Below are positions 1 through 5,823 of a stretch of 5,853 nt of DNA, one piece after another. The stretch is from the NCBI GenBank assembly GCA_959021945.1, contig CAUEYG010000123.1, positions 1-5,853 of the forward strand, given 5' to 3'. Every line of letters starts with the position of its first letter. Positions within the stretch are counted from its first letter, which is position 1. Made by a program: the position numbers and the translations under genes. A model generated the notes under the pieces. It made no database searches, had not been told where the DNA came from, and was given only the letters and a program-made list of their open reading frames with translations. The stretch comes from an uncultured Eubacteriales bacterium. Its GTDB lineage: Bacteria > Bacillota > Clostridia > Peptostreptococcales > Anaerovoracaceae.

Positions 1-292
1 GTTCTATGCCATTCATAGAGGAATTACAAGGCTCCACGATGACGGACTTCCGCAAGGCGGATGGAATCCAACAGAAAAGTTGACCGTAGCAGAAGTATTA
101 AAAGGTTATACATACGGCTCTGCCTATGGCATTGGCAGAGAGGAGGAACTGGGCACATTGGAGACTGGAAAATATGCAGACATTGCAGTAATTGACAGGA
201 ACCTGTTTGCTGTGACGCCGGAGGAGATCAGAAATGCCGCTGTGGAAATGACGGTCATGGACGGAAACGTGATCTATACAAAAGAAAAATAA
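1..292 (+). CDS. YtcJ-like amidohydrolase (Amidohydro_3 type), C-terminal part
   Basis: This is the last 96 residues of a longer protein whose start lies outside the window; position 1 is the third base of a codon and the frame runs open to a TAA at 290-292. The visible piece has the closing pattern of amidohydrolase family 3. It opens with FYAIHRGITR, followed by a WNPTEKLTVAEVLKGYT stretch (final helix of the metal-dependent TIM barrel). It continues with GTLETGKYADIAVIDRN, the return strand into the small beta domain, and ends in VMDGNVIYTKEK. YtcJ-like enzymes are usually around 530-560 residues, so most of the protein, including the metal-binding His/Asp residues, is missing here and the substrate cannot be judged. 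Members hydrolyse C-N bonds of varied substrates and are normally cytoplasmic. A terminator follows 11 bp after the stop, so this gene ends its own transcription unit and is probably unrelated to the chaperone genes. Confidence 0.85.
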   Translation, partial: FYAIHRGITRLHDDGLPQGGWNPTEKLTVAEVLKGYTYGSAYGIGREEELGTLETGKYADIAVIDRNLFAVTPEEIRNAAVEMTVMDGNVIYTKEK

Positions 293-303
293 GATATCTT
301 TAT

Positions 304-334
304 CTGCCAATGGGAGTTCCTATTGGCAGTTTTT
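304..334 (+). terminator. Intrinsic terminator of the amidohydrolase gene
   Basis: A perfect 8-bp stem, CTGCCAAT (304-311) with ATTGGCAG (322-329), is followed directly by five T residues (330-334) and then CTCTTT. The stem can be extended inwards by G312-T321, G313-C320 and G314-C319, leaving an AGTT tetraloop. It sits 11 bp after the amidohydrolase stop codon and separates that gene from the downstream operon. Confidence 0.88.
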
Positions 335-399
335 CTCTTTATAACCTTAAGGGGACAGCTATTTTTTTCGTTAATAGGCCTCGCTGCCTTTTTGCTAGC

Positions 400-428
400 T
401 TTATTAATGTAGAAAAGTATGGTATGAT
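400..428 (+). promoter_or_regulatory. Extended -10 promoter for the J-TPR/hscC operon
   Basis: TATGAT at 423-428 matches the sigma-A -10 consensus (TATAAT) at five of six positions and is preceded by TG at 420-421 with one intervening base, giving an extended -10. The best -35 at 17-bp spacing is TTTATT (400-405), which is weak; extended -10 promoters tolerate this. Transcription would start near 435, leaving a leader of about 44 nt before the GTG at 479. No CIRCE inverted repeat (the HrcA operator) is seen, so the sequence gives no sign of classical heat-shock repression. Confidence 0.6.
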
Positions 429-464
429 TTCCTTAAAGCATAGAAATTGTGCAAAGCGGGAAGC

Positions 465-469
465 GAGGA
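465..469 (+). promoter_or_regulatory. Shine-Dalgarno deciding the GTG start at 479
   Basis: GAGGA lies 9 nt before GTG at 479. An in-frame TAA at 470-472 rules out any start further upstream. The next in-frame ATG is Met39, which would remove most of the J-like domain. The GTG is therefore the start that keeps the domain whole. Confidence 0.75.
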
Positions 470-478
470 TAAAAAGCA

Positions 479-3400
479 GTGGATAGTTGGAGCATACTTA
501 ATATAAAGGAAACAAGGGATAAAGAAAACATACGGAAGGCGTACAGGACAAAGCTGGCAGTCACCAATCCGGAAGATGATCCGGAAGGGTTTATGAAGCT
601 GAGGGAGGCCCTTGAGGAAGCTTTAAGATTTGCTGACTCACAAGACGGCTCCGCAGCAGATTCAGACAGCTGCGACAGACAAGATACAGATGATTCACCG
701 GTAGGTCGATGGATAGGACAAGCAGACGAATTGTACCGCTGCTTTTCAAAGCGAATTGACCCAAACCAGTGGGAGCAGCTGTTGCAGGATGATTTTTGCC
801 AGAACCTGGATACAAAATTGTTGGCAAGGGATGCTTTGCTGGAATATTTGACGGAGCATTTTTTCGTCCCTCAATGCATCATGCAGACTTTGGACAGATA
901 TTTTGATTTTCGCCAAAACATGAAAGAGCTGGAGGAACTGTTTCCGCAGGAGTTTCTCGATTTACTTTTGGTACAAAGAGTGCAGAAAAAAGAATATCCG
1001 CCCTATGAATCTCTGGAAGGGGATGACAGTCTTCCTTTTGATCAATACTTATATCTTTCCTCACGCCTTGGCAGATGTCTGGAAGGCGGAGATACAAAGG
1101 GAGCATATGGTTTTTTGAAAAAAATGGCTGACACAGGAATCAAAAGCCCCTATTTTGGGATTGATAAGGCAAAGGCACTGTGTCAGGAAGATAAGTTTGC
1201 AGAAGCCCAGGCAGTAGTGGAAGAGGTGATTTCCCAATATGGAGCCATGGAAGATGCCAGGCTGATGAGAGCGGATATCGCTTTCTTTGTGGAAGATATC
1301 CAGAGAGCAAGAAACGAATATGAGGCAGTTTTGGATAGGAACCCTGATTCGCTCTGGGCCAAGTTTGGACTGGGAAAATGCCTGGTAAAAGAGGGAAAGT
1401 TCAAGGAGTCAAATGAAATTTTTTCTGTTTTGCTGGAAGAAAATCCTTACGACCCTAACACTTCACAGTGGCTCAAGCAGTGCAGCCGGCTATATATGGA
1501 GGTCTTAGAACAACGGGTAGAACGCCATTCTGATCAGGATATACTCTTTGAACTGGCCTGGTGCTATTATCAAAGCGAGGAGTACGAGAAGGTGTGCTGT
1601 CTCCTTGATTCTTTTGAACCAAAGCCGGAAAAGCAGCTGGAATACAACAGCCTGGCAGGGAGAGCCAGGGTTTATAGCGGCAGAGAAGAAGAGGCTTTGG
1701 AGTACTTAGAGCGCTGGGAGCAGCAGCTGTTGCAGCTGCCGGATATAGATGAAAATCAAAAGAAGTACCAACTTCCCTATATCCTTCTTTTAAAAAGCAA
1801 GGCTTACAGCATAAAAGGCGAGAAAAAAGCCGCCTTGAAAATGGTGGAACAGAGCCTTTTACAAGACCCGGACAATGGGGAGTTTTTAAGCCATAAGGGC
1901 CAACTGCTCTGCGATATCTGGGATTTTAACGGAGCTGTGGAGGCATTTACAAAAGCCATTGCAGCAAACCCTAATGTCCATATCCGATACCTGATGAGGG
2001 CAAAAGCTTTTTATATGATGGAATATTACGGCGAAGCTTTTAGCGATTGTCAAAGGGCCCTGACCTTATATCCTTACGAACTAACTGCATATGCCTATAA
2101 AATCCGAATTTTGATTGAGGCGGAGGAATTGGAGGTGGCAGAAGAGACCATCCAATTTTTGGAGCAAGAGGGGATAGGGGGAAGCGAGCTTTTATTCTTA
2201 AAGGGCTACCTGGAAGAAGGACGCCAGCATGTGGAACAGGCAAAGGCACTTTACCGCCGTATAATAGAGGAGTATGAAACCTGCAGGACAGAGGAGGAAA
2301 ACTGTTTTGACCTGGAAAACCTGGCAGAGGTCTACAGGCGTCTTGCCTTACTGGAATATGATGAAAAGATGGAAGATTTTGAACCTGTCATCCAATGGAT
2401 AAACAAAGGGCTTGAGGAAGATGAAAGGGATGTTCTTTTGATCGAGATGAAGGCTGAGATCGCATACAGCTGTGATCACTATGAGGAAGCCGCAGCTTTG
2501 TATCAACAGATTTCAGAGTTGGCCCCGGCTAAAATCGGTACTTATGGTATGCTTGACAATGTTTACAGAGAAACGGAACAGTGGGAAAAGGCCTTGGAAT
2601 GTGCCAAGCTGCAAGTGGAGCAAACTCCCTCAGGATATGCTTATATGAGAAGGGGGCAGCTCCTCACCTGCCTGGAATGTATGGATGAGGCTTGGGAGGA
2701 TTTTCTGACAGCGTCAAAGCTAGACCCGGAGCAGGCCTATATTTATAATTATATGGGCGTTATCCTGGAGTTTCAGGATCAGGAGGAGGAAGCCCTGGCC
2801 CATTATTTAAAGGCGATTGTCATGGGAGAGGAAAATGGAGAGCCATGTGAAGAGGCCTATGGCAATGCGTCGAATCTTTATTGCAGAAAAAAGGACTTTG
2901 AACAGGCAGCAGAAATGTTTCAGTGGGCTTACAAAGAGACAGAAAATCCCCTGTATCTTTACAGACTGATTGAACCAAGACGATTGGGCGGACAGTTTGC
3001 TCAGGCAGAGGAAGCCCTGGAATGCTATAGAAAGGAAGAGGGGTTGAAAACAAACGCTGTTATTTACAAGTGGGAGCTGGGACATATTTATCGGGACAGT
3101 CTGAGACTGGACAAGGCGCTGGCTTGTTATGAATCCATAGGGGACAGGGAGCCTGCTGCATTGAGAGAGGCGGCTAAAATTCTCTTTCACCAGGGAAAGG
3201 GAAAAAAAGCCCTGCAATATTTGACAAAAGCCATAGATATGCTGGAAGAAGATTATGAAATTCAAGAGGAAGGCTTTCTTCAGGCGGAATATTATTTATG
3301 GGCTGCCAAAGCTAGTATCATGCTGGGACGGAAAGAGGAGGCTCTATTGCTTGTGGATGAAGCGGCGTTTAAGATTCCTAATGACGTTAAAAAACAGACT

Positions 3401-3685
3401 AGCCCTTGTCTGCCTATGGTCTATCAAATGCTGGGAGGCATGGCTGCCATACAGGGAGAAGGAGAACAGGCGCTTTCTTATTTAAAAGAGGCTCTTTCCA
3501 TTCGAAAATGTGATTACTGCAACTATGAACGCTGTGTTGATGCTCTTTTTGAACTGGGATATTTTTATGAGCTGCAGGGAGACAAGCAGGCGGCGCTAGA
3601 GTATTACAAGCAAGGGCTGGAAGCAGCGCCTGTGGACTCGGATTTGTACTGCCGGGTTCAGATTTTGGAAAAGGGGATATTATGA
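479..3685 (+). CDS. J-like domain protein with a long TPR solenoid, predicted HscC co-chaperone
   Basis: This 1068-residue protein shows no signal peptide or membrane segment, so it is probably cytoplasmic. Residues 4-50 resemble a J-domain: WSILNI (helix I), KENIRKAYRTKLA (helix II), a loop with NPEDD, and PEGFMKLREALEEAL (helix III). The canonical HPD triad reads N30-P31-E32. An acidic, Ser-rich linker (about 52-75) leads to a helical region (about 76-170, with W98 and LL101-102) resembling the middle segment of other bacterial J-domain/TPR proteins, as I recall them. From about 224 to 1055 there are roughly twenty TPR-like repeats near 34 residues each, clearest at 257-324, 431-533, 650-784, 858-920 and 1018-1051. 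There is no DnaJ zinc finger or G/F region. Its stop overlaps the hscC start, so the likely role is an Hsp70 partner that recruits clients or acts as a scaffold. The fold calls are firm; the client and activity are unknown. Confidence 0.85.
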   Translation: MDSWSILNIKETRDKENIRKAYRTKLAVTNPEDDPEGFMKLREALEEALRFADSQDGSAADSDSCDRQDTDDSPVGRWIGQADELYRCFSKRIDPNQWEQLLQDDFCQNLDTKLLARDALLEYLTEHFFVPQCIMQTLDRYFDFRQNMKELEELFPQEFLDLLLVQRVQKKEYPPYESLEGDDSLPFDQYLYLSSRLGRCLEGGDTKGAYGFLKKMADTGIKSPYFGIDKAKALCQEDKFAEAQAVVEEVISQYGAMEDARLMRADIAFFVEDIQRARNEYEAVLDRNPDSLWAKFGLGKCLVKEGKFKESNEIFSVLLEENPYDPNTSQWLKQCSRLYMEVLEQRVERHSDQDILFELAWCYYQSEEYEKVCCLLDSFEPKPEKQLEYNSLAGRARVYSGREEEALEYLERWEQQLLQLPDIDENQKKYQLPYILLLKSKAYSIKGEKKAALKMVEQSLLQDPDNGEFLSHKGQLLCDIWDFNGAVEAFTKAIAANPNVHIRYLMRAKAFYMMEYYGEAFSDCQRALTLYPYELTAYAYKIRILIEAEELEVAEETIQFLEQEGIGGSELLFLKGYLEEGRQHVEQAKALYRRIIEEYETCRTEEENCFDLENLAEVYRRLALLEYDEKMEDFEPVIQWINKGLEEDERDVLLIEMKAEIAYSCDHYEEAAALYQQISELAPAKIGTYGMLDNVYRETEQWEKALECAKLQVEQTPSGYAYMRRGQLLTCLECMDEAWEDFLTASKLDPEQAYIYNYMGVILEFQDQEEEALAHYLKAIVMGEENGEPCEEAYGNASNLYCRKKDFEQAAEMFQWAYKETENPLYLYRLIEPRRLGGQFAQAEEALECYRKEEGLKTNAVIYKWELGHIYRDSLRLDKALACYESIGDREPAALREAAKILFHQGKGKKALQYLTKAIDMLEEDYEIQEEGFLQAEYYLWAAKASIMLGRKEEALLLVDEAAFKIPNDVKKQTSPCLPMVYQMLGGMAAIQGEGEQALSYLKEALSIRKCDYCNYERCVDALFELGYFYELQGDKQAALEYYKQGLEAAPVDSDLYCRVQILEKGIL
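488..628 (+). other. Region encoding a divergent J-domain (NPE in place of HPD)
   Basis: These codons cover residues 4-50. The pattern W-x-I-L-x-I, then basic helix II with IRKAY, then a Pro loop, then DPEGFxxLREAxEEAL is that of the short J-domains found at the N-terminus of DjlB/DjlC-like proteins. The triad codons at 566-574 read AAT CCG GAA (Asn-Pro-Glu). Family knowledge: the His and Asp of HPD are needed to stimulate the ATPase of DnaK-type Hsp70s. A CAT-to-AAT change needs only one base, but the Asp-to-Glu position also differs. Confidence 0.72.
1148..3643 (+). repeat. Region encoding about twenty TPR-like repeats
   Basis: Residues 224-1055 contain successive helix-turn-helix units with the TPR spacing of small and large hydrophobics (W/L-x2-L/A-G-x2-Y at helix A, A-x3-F/Y-x2-A at helix B, then often Pro). 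Examples are the unit with ANPN at 466-499, the one with KLDPE at 717-751 and the one with ALSIR at 976-1009. The repeats are diverged at protein level, and I see no near-identical DNA copies, so this is an old solenoid and not a recent tandem expansion. TPR solenoids bind peptides or proteins; the partner is not evident. Confidence 0.8.
3671..3677 (+). promoter_or_regulatory. Shine-Dalgarno and ATGA coupling site for hscC
   Basis: AAGGGGA lies inside the last codons of the TPR gene, 4 nt before the ATG at 3682, a slightly short spacing. The ATG shares bases with the TGA stop (3683-3685) in the order ATGA. This arrangement favours re-initiation by ribosomes finishing the upstream gene and suggests linked production of the two proteins. 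Confidence 0.7.
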
Positions 3686-5388
3686 AAATTGGAATTGATT
3701 TAGGTACGACAAATTCATTGGTGTCATGTTATGGCGAAAAGGGTCCCAGGATTATTCCCAATGGACTGGGCAGTCATCTTACTCCTTCTGTAGTCAGTAT
3801 TGATGAAGAGGGAACCATCTATGTGGGGGAGACTGCCAGGGAACGAGGAGCATTGTATCCGGATATGACTGCTTCCCTGTTCAAACGGAGCATGGGAACG
3901 GAAAAGGAATTTGTTTTGGGCAGCAGGAGATTTCGCGCTGAAGAATTGTCCTCTTTTTTGCTGAGAGCATTAAAGGAAGATGCGGAGCATGATTTGGGGT
4001 GTTCTGTGGAGGAAGCCATTATCAGCGTACCTGCCTATTTTAATGATATTCAGAGAAGGTCCACGAAAAAGGCAGGAGAACTGGCAGGTCTTAAAGTAGA
4101 ACGGATCATCAATGAGCCGACGGCAGCAGCCATTGCTTATGGACTCCATGATAGAGCGGAGCATACCAGGTTTCTTGTCTTTGATCTGGGGGGAGGTACT
4201 TTTGATATTTCTATCCTGGAGCGTTACAGCAACATTATGGAAGTGCGGGCTGTTGCCGGAGATAACTTTACAGGAGGGGAAGATTTTACAAAGGTGCTGC
4301 TTGGTATGATGCTCCGTGAAAATGGCGTCGAAGAATCTGATCTGACAGAAAAAGAATATTATGATCTGATGCAGCAGGCAGAGCTGTGCAAGATAAGGTT
4401 TTCTGACAGGTCTGCTTCTTCCATGAAATGCATGATAAAAGGGACTTGTTATGAGACTTCTTTTTCCTTGGAAGAATACGAGCAGAACTGCCAGATGCTG
4501 CTGGCCAGAATTCGAAAACCTATTGAACGGAGCCTAAAGGATGCTAACATCCGTCTTTCTGATATTGATGAGATTGTATTGGTGGGAGGAGCTACAAAGC
4601 TACCAGTTATTCGCAATTTTGTGGCTCGGATCTTTGGGCGCATTCCAAGTATGAATATTAATCCGGATGAGGCAGTTGCCATAGGCGCTGCAATTCAATG
4701 CGCCATGAAAGAGAGACGGGAAGAGGTGAAGGACGTTGTTCTCACGGAAGTATGTCCCTTTACACTGGGAACCTCTGTGGTGCACCGCATAGGAAGTTTG
4801 GCAGAAAACGGCCATTTTTTACCTATTATTGAACGCAACACAGTGATCCCTGTCAGTCGTACTAATCGTTTTTATACAGCATCTGATTATCAGAGAAAAA
4901 TTACAGTAGAGATCCTTCAGGGAGAGAGCCGCCTTGCGAAGAATAATCTTCTTCTTGGAGAAATCACCGTACCTGTGCCGGAAAAACCAGAGGGGGAAGA
5001 ATCCATTGAGGTAACATACACGTATGATATTAACGCTATTTTAGAAGTTCGTGTAAAGGTGAATTCTACCGGGACGGTCAGAAAGGTGATTATACAAAAA
5101 GAGGAGGCGCGGATGACAGAGGCGGAAGCTGAGCAGCGCATGGAAGAGCTAAATTATTTAAAGATGCATCCTCGTGATGAAGAGGAAAACAAACTGCTGC
5201 TGCTTCGGGGAGAACGTCTGTATGAAGAAGCGACAGGAGCTGTGCGGCGTGAGCTGGACTTGCTGCTCAGCGATTTTGAGGTAATCCTGCAAAAACAGGA
5301 CAAGGGGCTTATCCTGAAGGCCAGAAAAGAATTAAGGACAGTTCTTGATGAAATAGAACAAGCTATGAAGGAAAATTTGTTTAATTAG
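3682..5388 (+). CDS. hscC: Hsp70 family chaperone, HscC-type
   Basis: An ATP-dependent chaperone of 568 residues, cytoplasmic. All three Hsp70 signatures are present: IDLGTTNS (5-12), VFDLGGGTFDISIL (166-179) and VLVGGATKLPVIRNF (299-313). The DnaK catalytic and switch residues have counterparts: K68 (DnaK K70), P117 and R125 (P143, R151), E145 in NEPTAAA and T173. GGEDF (198-202) is also kept. The interdomain linker reads VVLTE (352-356) where DnaK has VLLLD. A substrate-binding beta domain follows (about 364-470), then a helical lid of about 95 residues. It is about 70 residues shorter than E. coli DnaK (638) and close to E. coli HscC (556, as I recall). The shortening falls in subdomain IB, in a loop of IIB and at the C-terminus, which lacks a DnaK-like acidic tail. 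The HscC assignment rests on size, these deletions and the adjacent J-like gene. A divergent DnaK paralogue is the alternative. Confidence 0.88.
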   Translation: MKIGIDLGTTNSLVSCYGEKGPRIIPNGLGSHLTPSVVSIDEEGTIYVGETARERGALYPDMTASLFKRSMGTEKEFVLGSRRFRAEELSSFLLRALKEDAEHDLGCSVEEAIISVPAYFNDIQRRSTKKAGELAGLKVERIINEPTAAAIAYGLHDRAEHTRFLVFDLGGGTFDISILERYSNIMEVRAVAGDNFTGGEDFTKVLLGMMLRENGVEESDLTEKEYYDLMQQAELCKIRFSDRSASSMKCMIKGTCYETSFSLEEYEQNCQMLLARIRKPIERSLKDANIRLSDIDEIVLVGGATKLPVIRNFVARIFGRIPSMNINPDEAVAIGAAIQCAMKERREEVKDVVLTEVCPFTLGTSVVHRIGSLAENGHFLPIIERNTVIPVSRTNRFYTASDYQRKITVEILQGESRLAKNNLLLGEITVPVPEKPEGEESIEVTYTYDINAILEVRVKVNSTGTVRKVIIQKEEARMTEAEAEQRMEELNYLKMHPRDEEENKLLLLRGERLYEEATGAVRRELDLLLSDFEVILQKQDKGLILKARKELRTVLDEIEQAMKENLFN

Positions 5389-5389
5389 A

Positions 5390-5415
5390 AGGAAAGGCGC
5401 AGTTTTGCGTTTCCT
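5390..5415 (+). other. Bulged hairpin between hscC and the DUF6506-like gene
   Basis: AGGAAA (5390-5395) pairs with TTTCCT (5410-5415). After a two-base GG bulge (5396-5397), CGCA (5398-5401) pairs with TGCG (5406-5409) around a GTTT loop. It starts 2 nt after the hscC stop. No T-run follows, so it is not a good intrinsic terminator. It could mark the 3' end of the hscC message by processing or protect it from exonucleases. It is short and could be chance. Confidence 0.45.
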
Positions 5416-5430
5416 GTAGACTCATAATAT

Positions 5431-5438
5431 GGAGGAGG
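5431..5438 (+). promoter_or_regulatory. Strong Shine-Dalgarno deciding the start at 5444
   Basis: GGAGGAGG ends 5 nt before the ATG at 5444, a near-ideal arrangement. The in-frame ATG at 5429 overlaps this site and has no ribosome binding site of its own, so 5444 is preferred. Confidence 0.8.
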
Positions 5439-5443
5439 AAAAA

Positions 5444-5749
5444 ATGAAAAGAAAGATTTGTTTTATGTTTATTAATGGTGACATTGAGTCAGTGCAGACA
5501 AGTATAATGAATGTAGGGGAAAATGGCGAAATGATTTTGGTTGGTGTAGGCAGTTATGACCAGGCTGTCGCAGAAGCTGCCAAGCTGGCGGAAGAAGGAA
5601 TTGTAGCGCTGGAATTGTGCGGCGGTTTTGGAACCATAGGCCATGCTAAGGTGACAGAAGCGGTTGCCGGGAAGTGCCCCGTTGGGGTGATTCGGTTTGA
5701 TAACCATCCTGGATATGGCGGAATGTCCGGGGATGAGAAGTGGGGCTAG
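5444..5749 (+). CDS. DUF6506-like small protein of unknown function
   Basis: A 101-residue soluble protein starting MKRKICFMFI. The sequence alternates strands and helices: a first strand, ILVGVGSYDQAVAEAAKLAEEG (31-52), ELCGGFG (57-63), TEAVAGKCPVGVIRF (71-85) and NHPGYGGMSGDE (87-98). The ELCGGFG block, the VGVIRFDNHPG block and the closing SGDE match my recollection of the DUF6506 family, small proteins of about 100 residues with no assigned function. The Gly-rich turns and alpha/beta pattern suggest a compact fold, possibly ligand-binding, but no catalytic motif can be named. It begins 55 bp after hscC with no convincing promoter between, so it may be read from the same transcript. Its last codon and TAG stop lie inside the left arm of a terminal inverted repeat. 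An extended start at 5429 would add five residues. Confidence 0.72.
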   Translation: MKRKICFMFINGDIESVQTSIMNVGENGEMILVGVGSYDQAVAEAAKLAEEGIVALELCGGFGTIGHAKVTEAVAGKCPVGVIRFDNHPGYGGMSGDEKWG

Positions 5750-5819
5750 GCAGCCTTTTGTTCTGGCGACGAGTCCTCGCTGCGCTGCGGAGGTCGCCGC
5801 CACAAAAGGCTGCCTAGCC
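5744..5819. repeat. Palindromic element with 17-bp perfect arms and GC-rich core
   Basis: The arm GGCTAGGCAGCCTTTTG (5744-5760) is the exact reverse complement of 5803-5819; T5761-A5802 adds one more pair. Inside, GGCGAC (5765-5770) pairs with GTCGCC (5793-5798), so most of the 76 bp could fold into one long hairpin. The 42-bp core (5760-5801) is about three quarters G+C, well above the neighbouring genes. No T-run follows the right arm, so it is not a standard intrinsic terminator. It has the look of a dispersed intergenic palindrome (REP- or MITE-like), though copy number cannot be judged here. Confidence 0.75.
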
Positions 5820-5823
5820 GGAG

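Noticed and set aside
98..310. A minus-strand 70-codon open frame opposite the amidohydrolase end
   Set aside because: The plus strand here has clear amidohydrolase C-terminal motifs and a terminator; the opposite frame starts inside the terminator stem.
376..393. AGGC/GCCT hairpin followed by five T as a second terminator
   Set aside because: The stem is only 4 bp with a 6-nt loop, and it lies after a much better terminator and just before the promoter. It is too weak to call.
2807..3265. A 152-codon open frame on the minus strand inside the TPR gene
   Set aside because: It is fully antisense to a strongly supported coding region, and its translation, rich in Phe, Leu, Cys and Ser, shows no domain pattern. 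It looks like a by-product of the coding strand's composition.
5423..5428. CATAAT as a possible -10 box for the DUF6506-like gene
   Set aside because: Transcription would start around 5435, within the Shine-Dalgarno sequence, and there is no -35 at proper spacing.
5429..5443. Upstream ATG start for the DUF6506-like protein
   Set aside because: It overlaps the GGAGGAGG ribosome binding site that is ideally placed for the ATG at 5444 and lacks its own.
5489..5803. A minus-strand open frame of 104 codons over the DUF6506-like gene and the palindrome
   Set aside because: It covers a plus-strand gene with a strong ribosome binding site and recognisable family motifs, and its own product looks like nothing I recognise.
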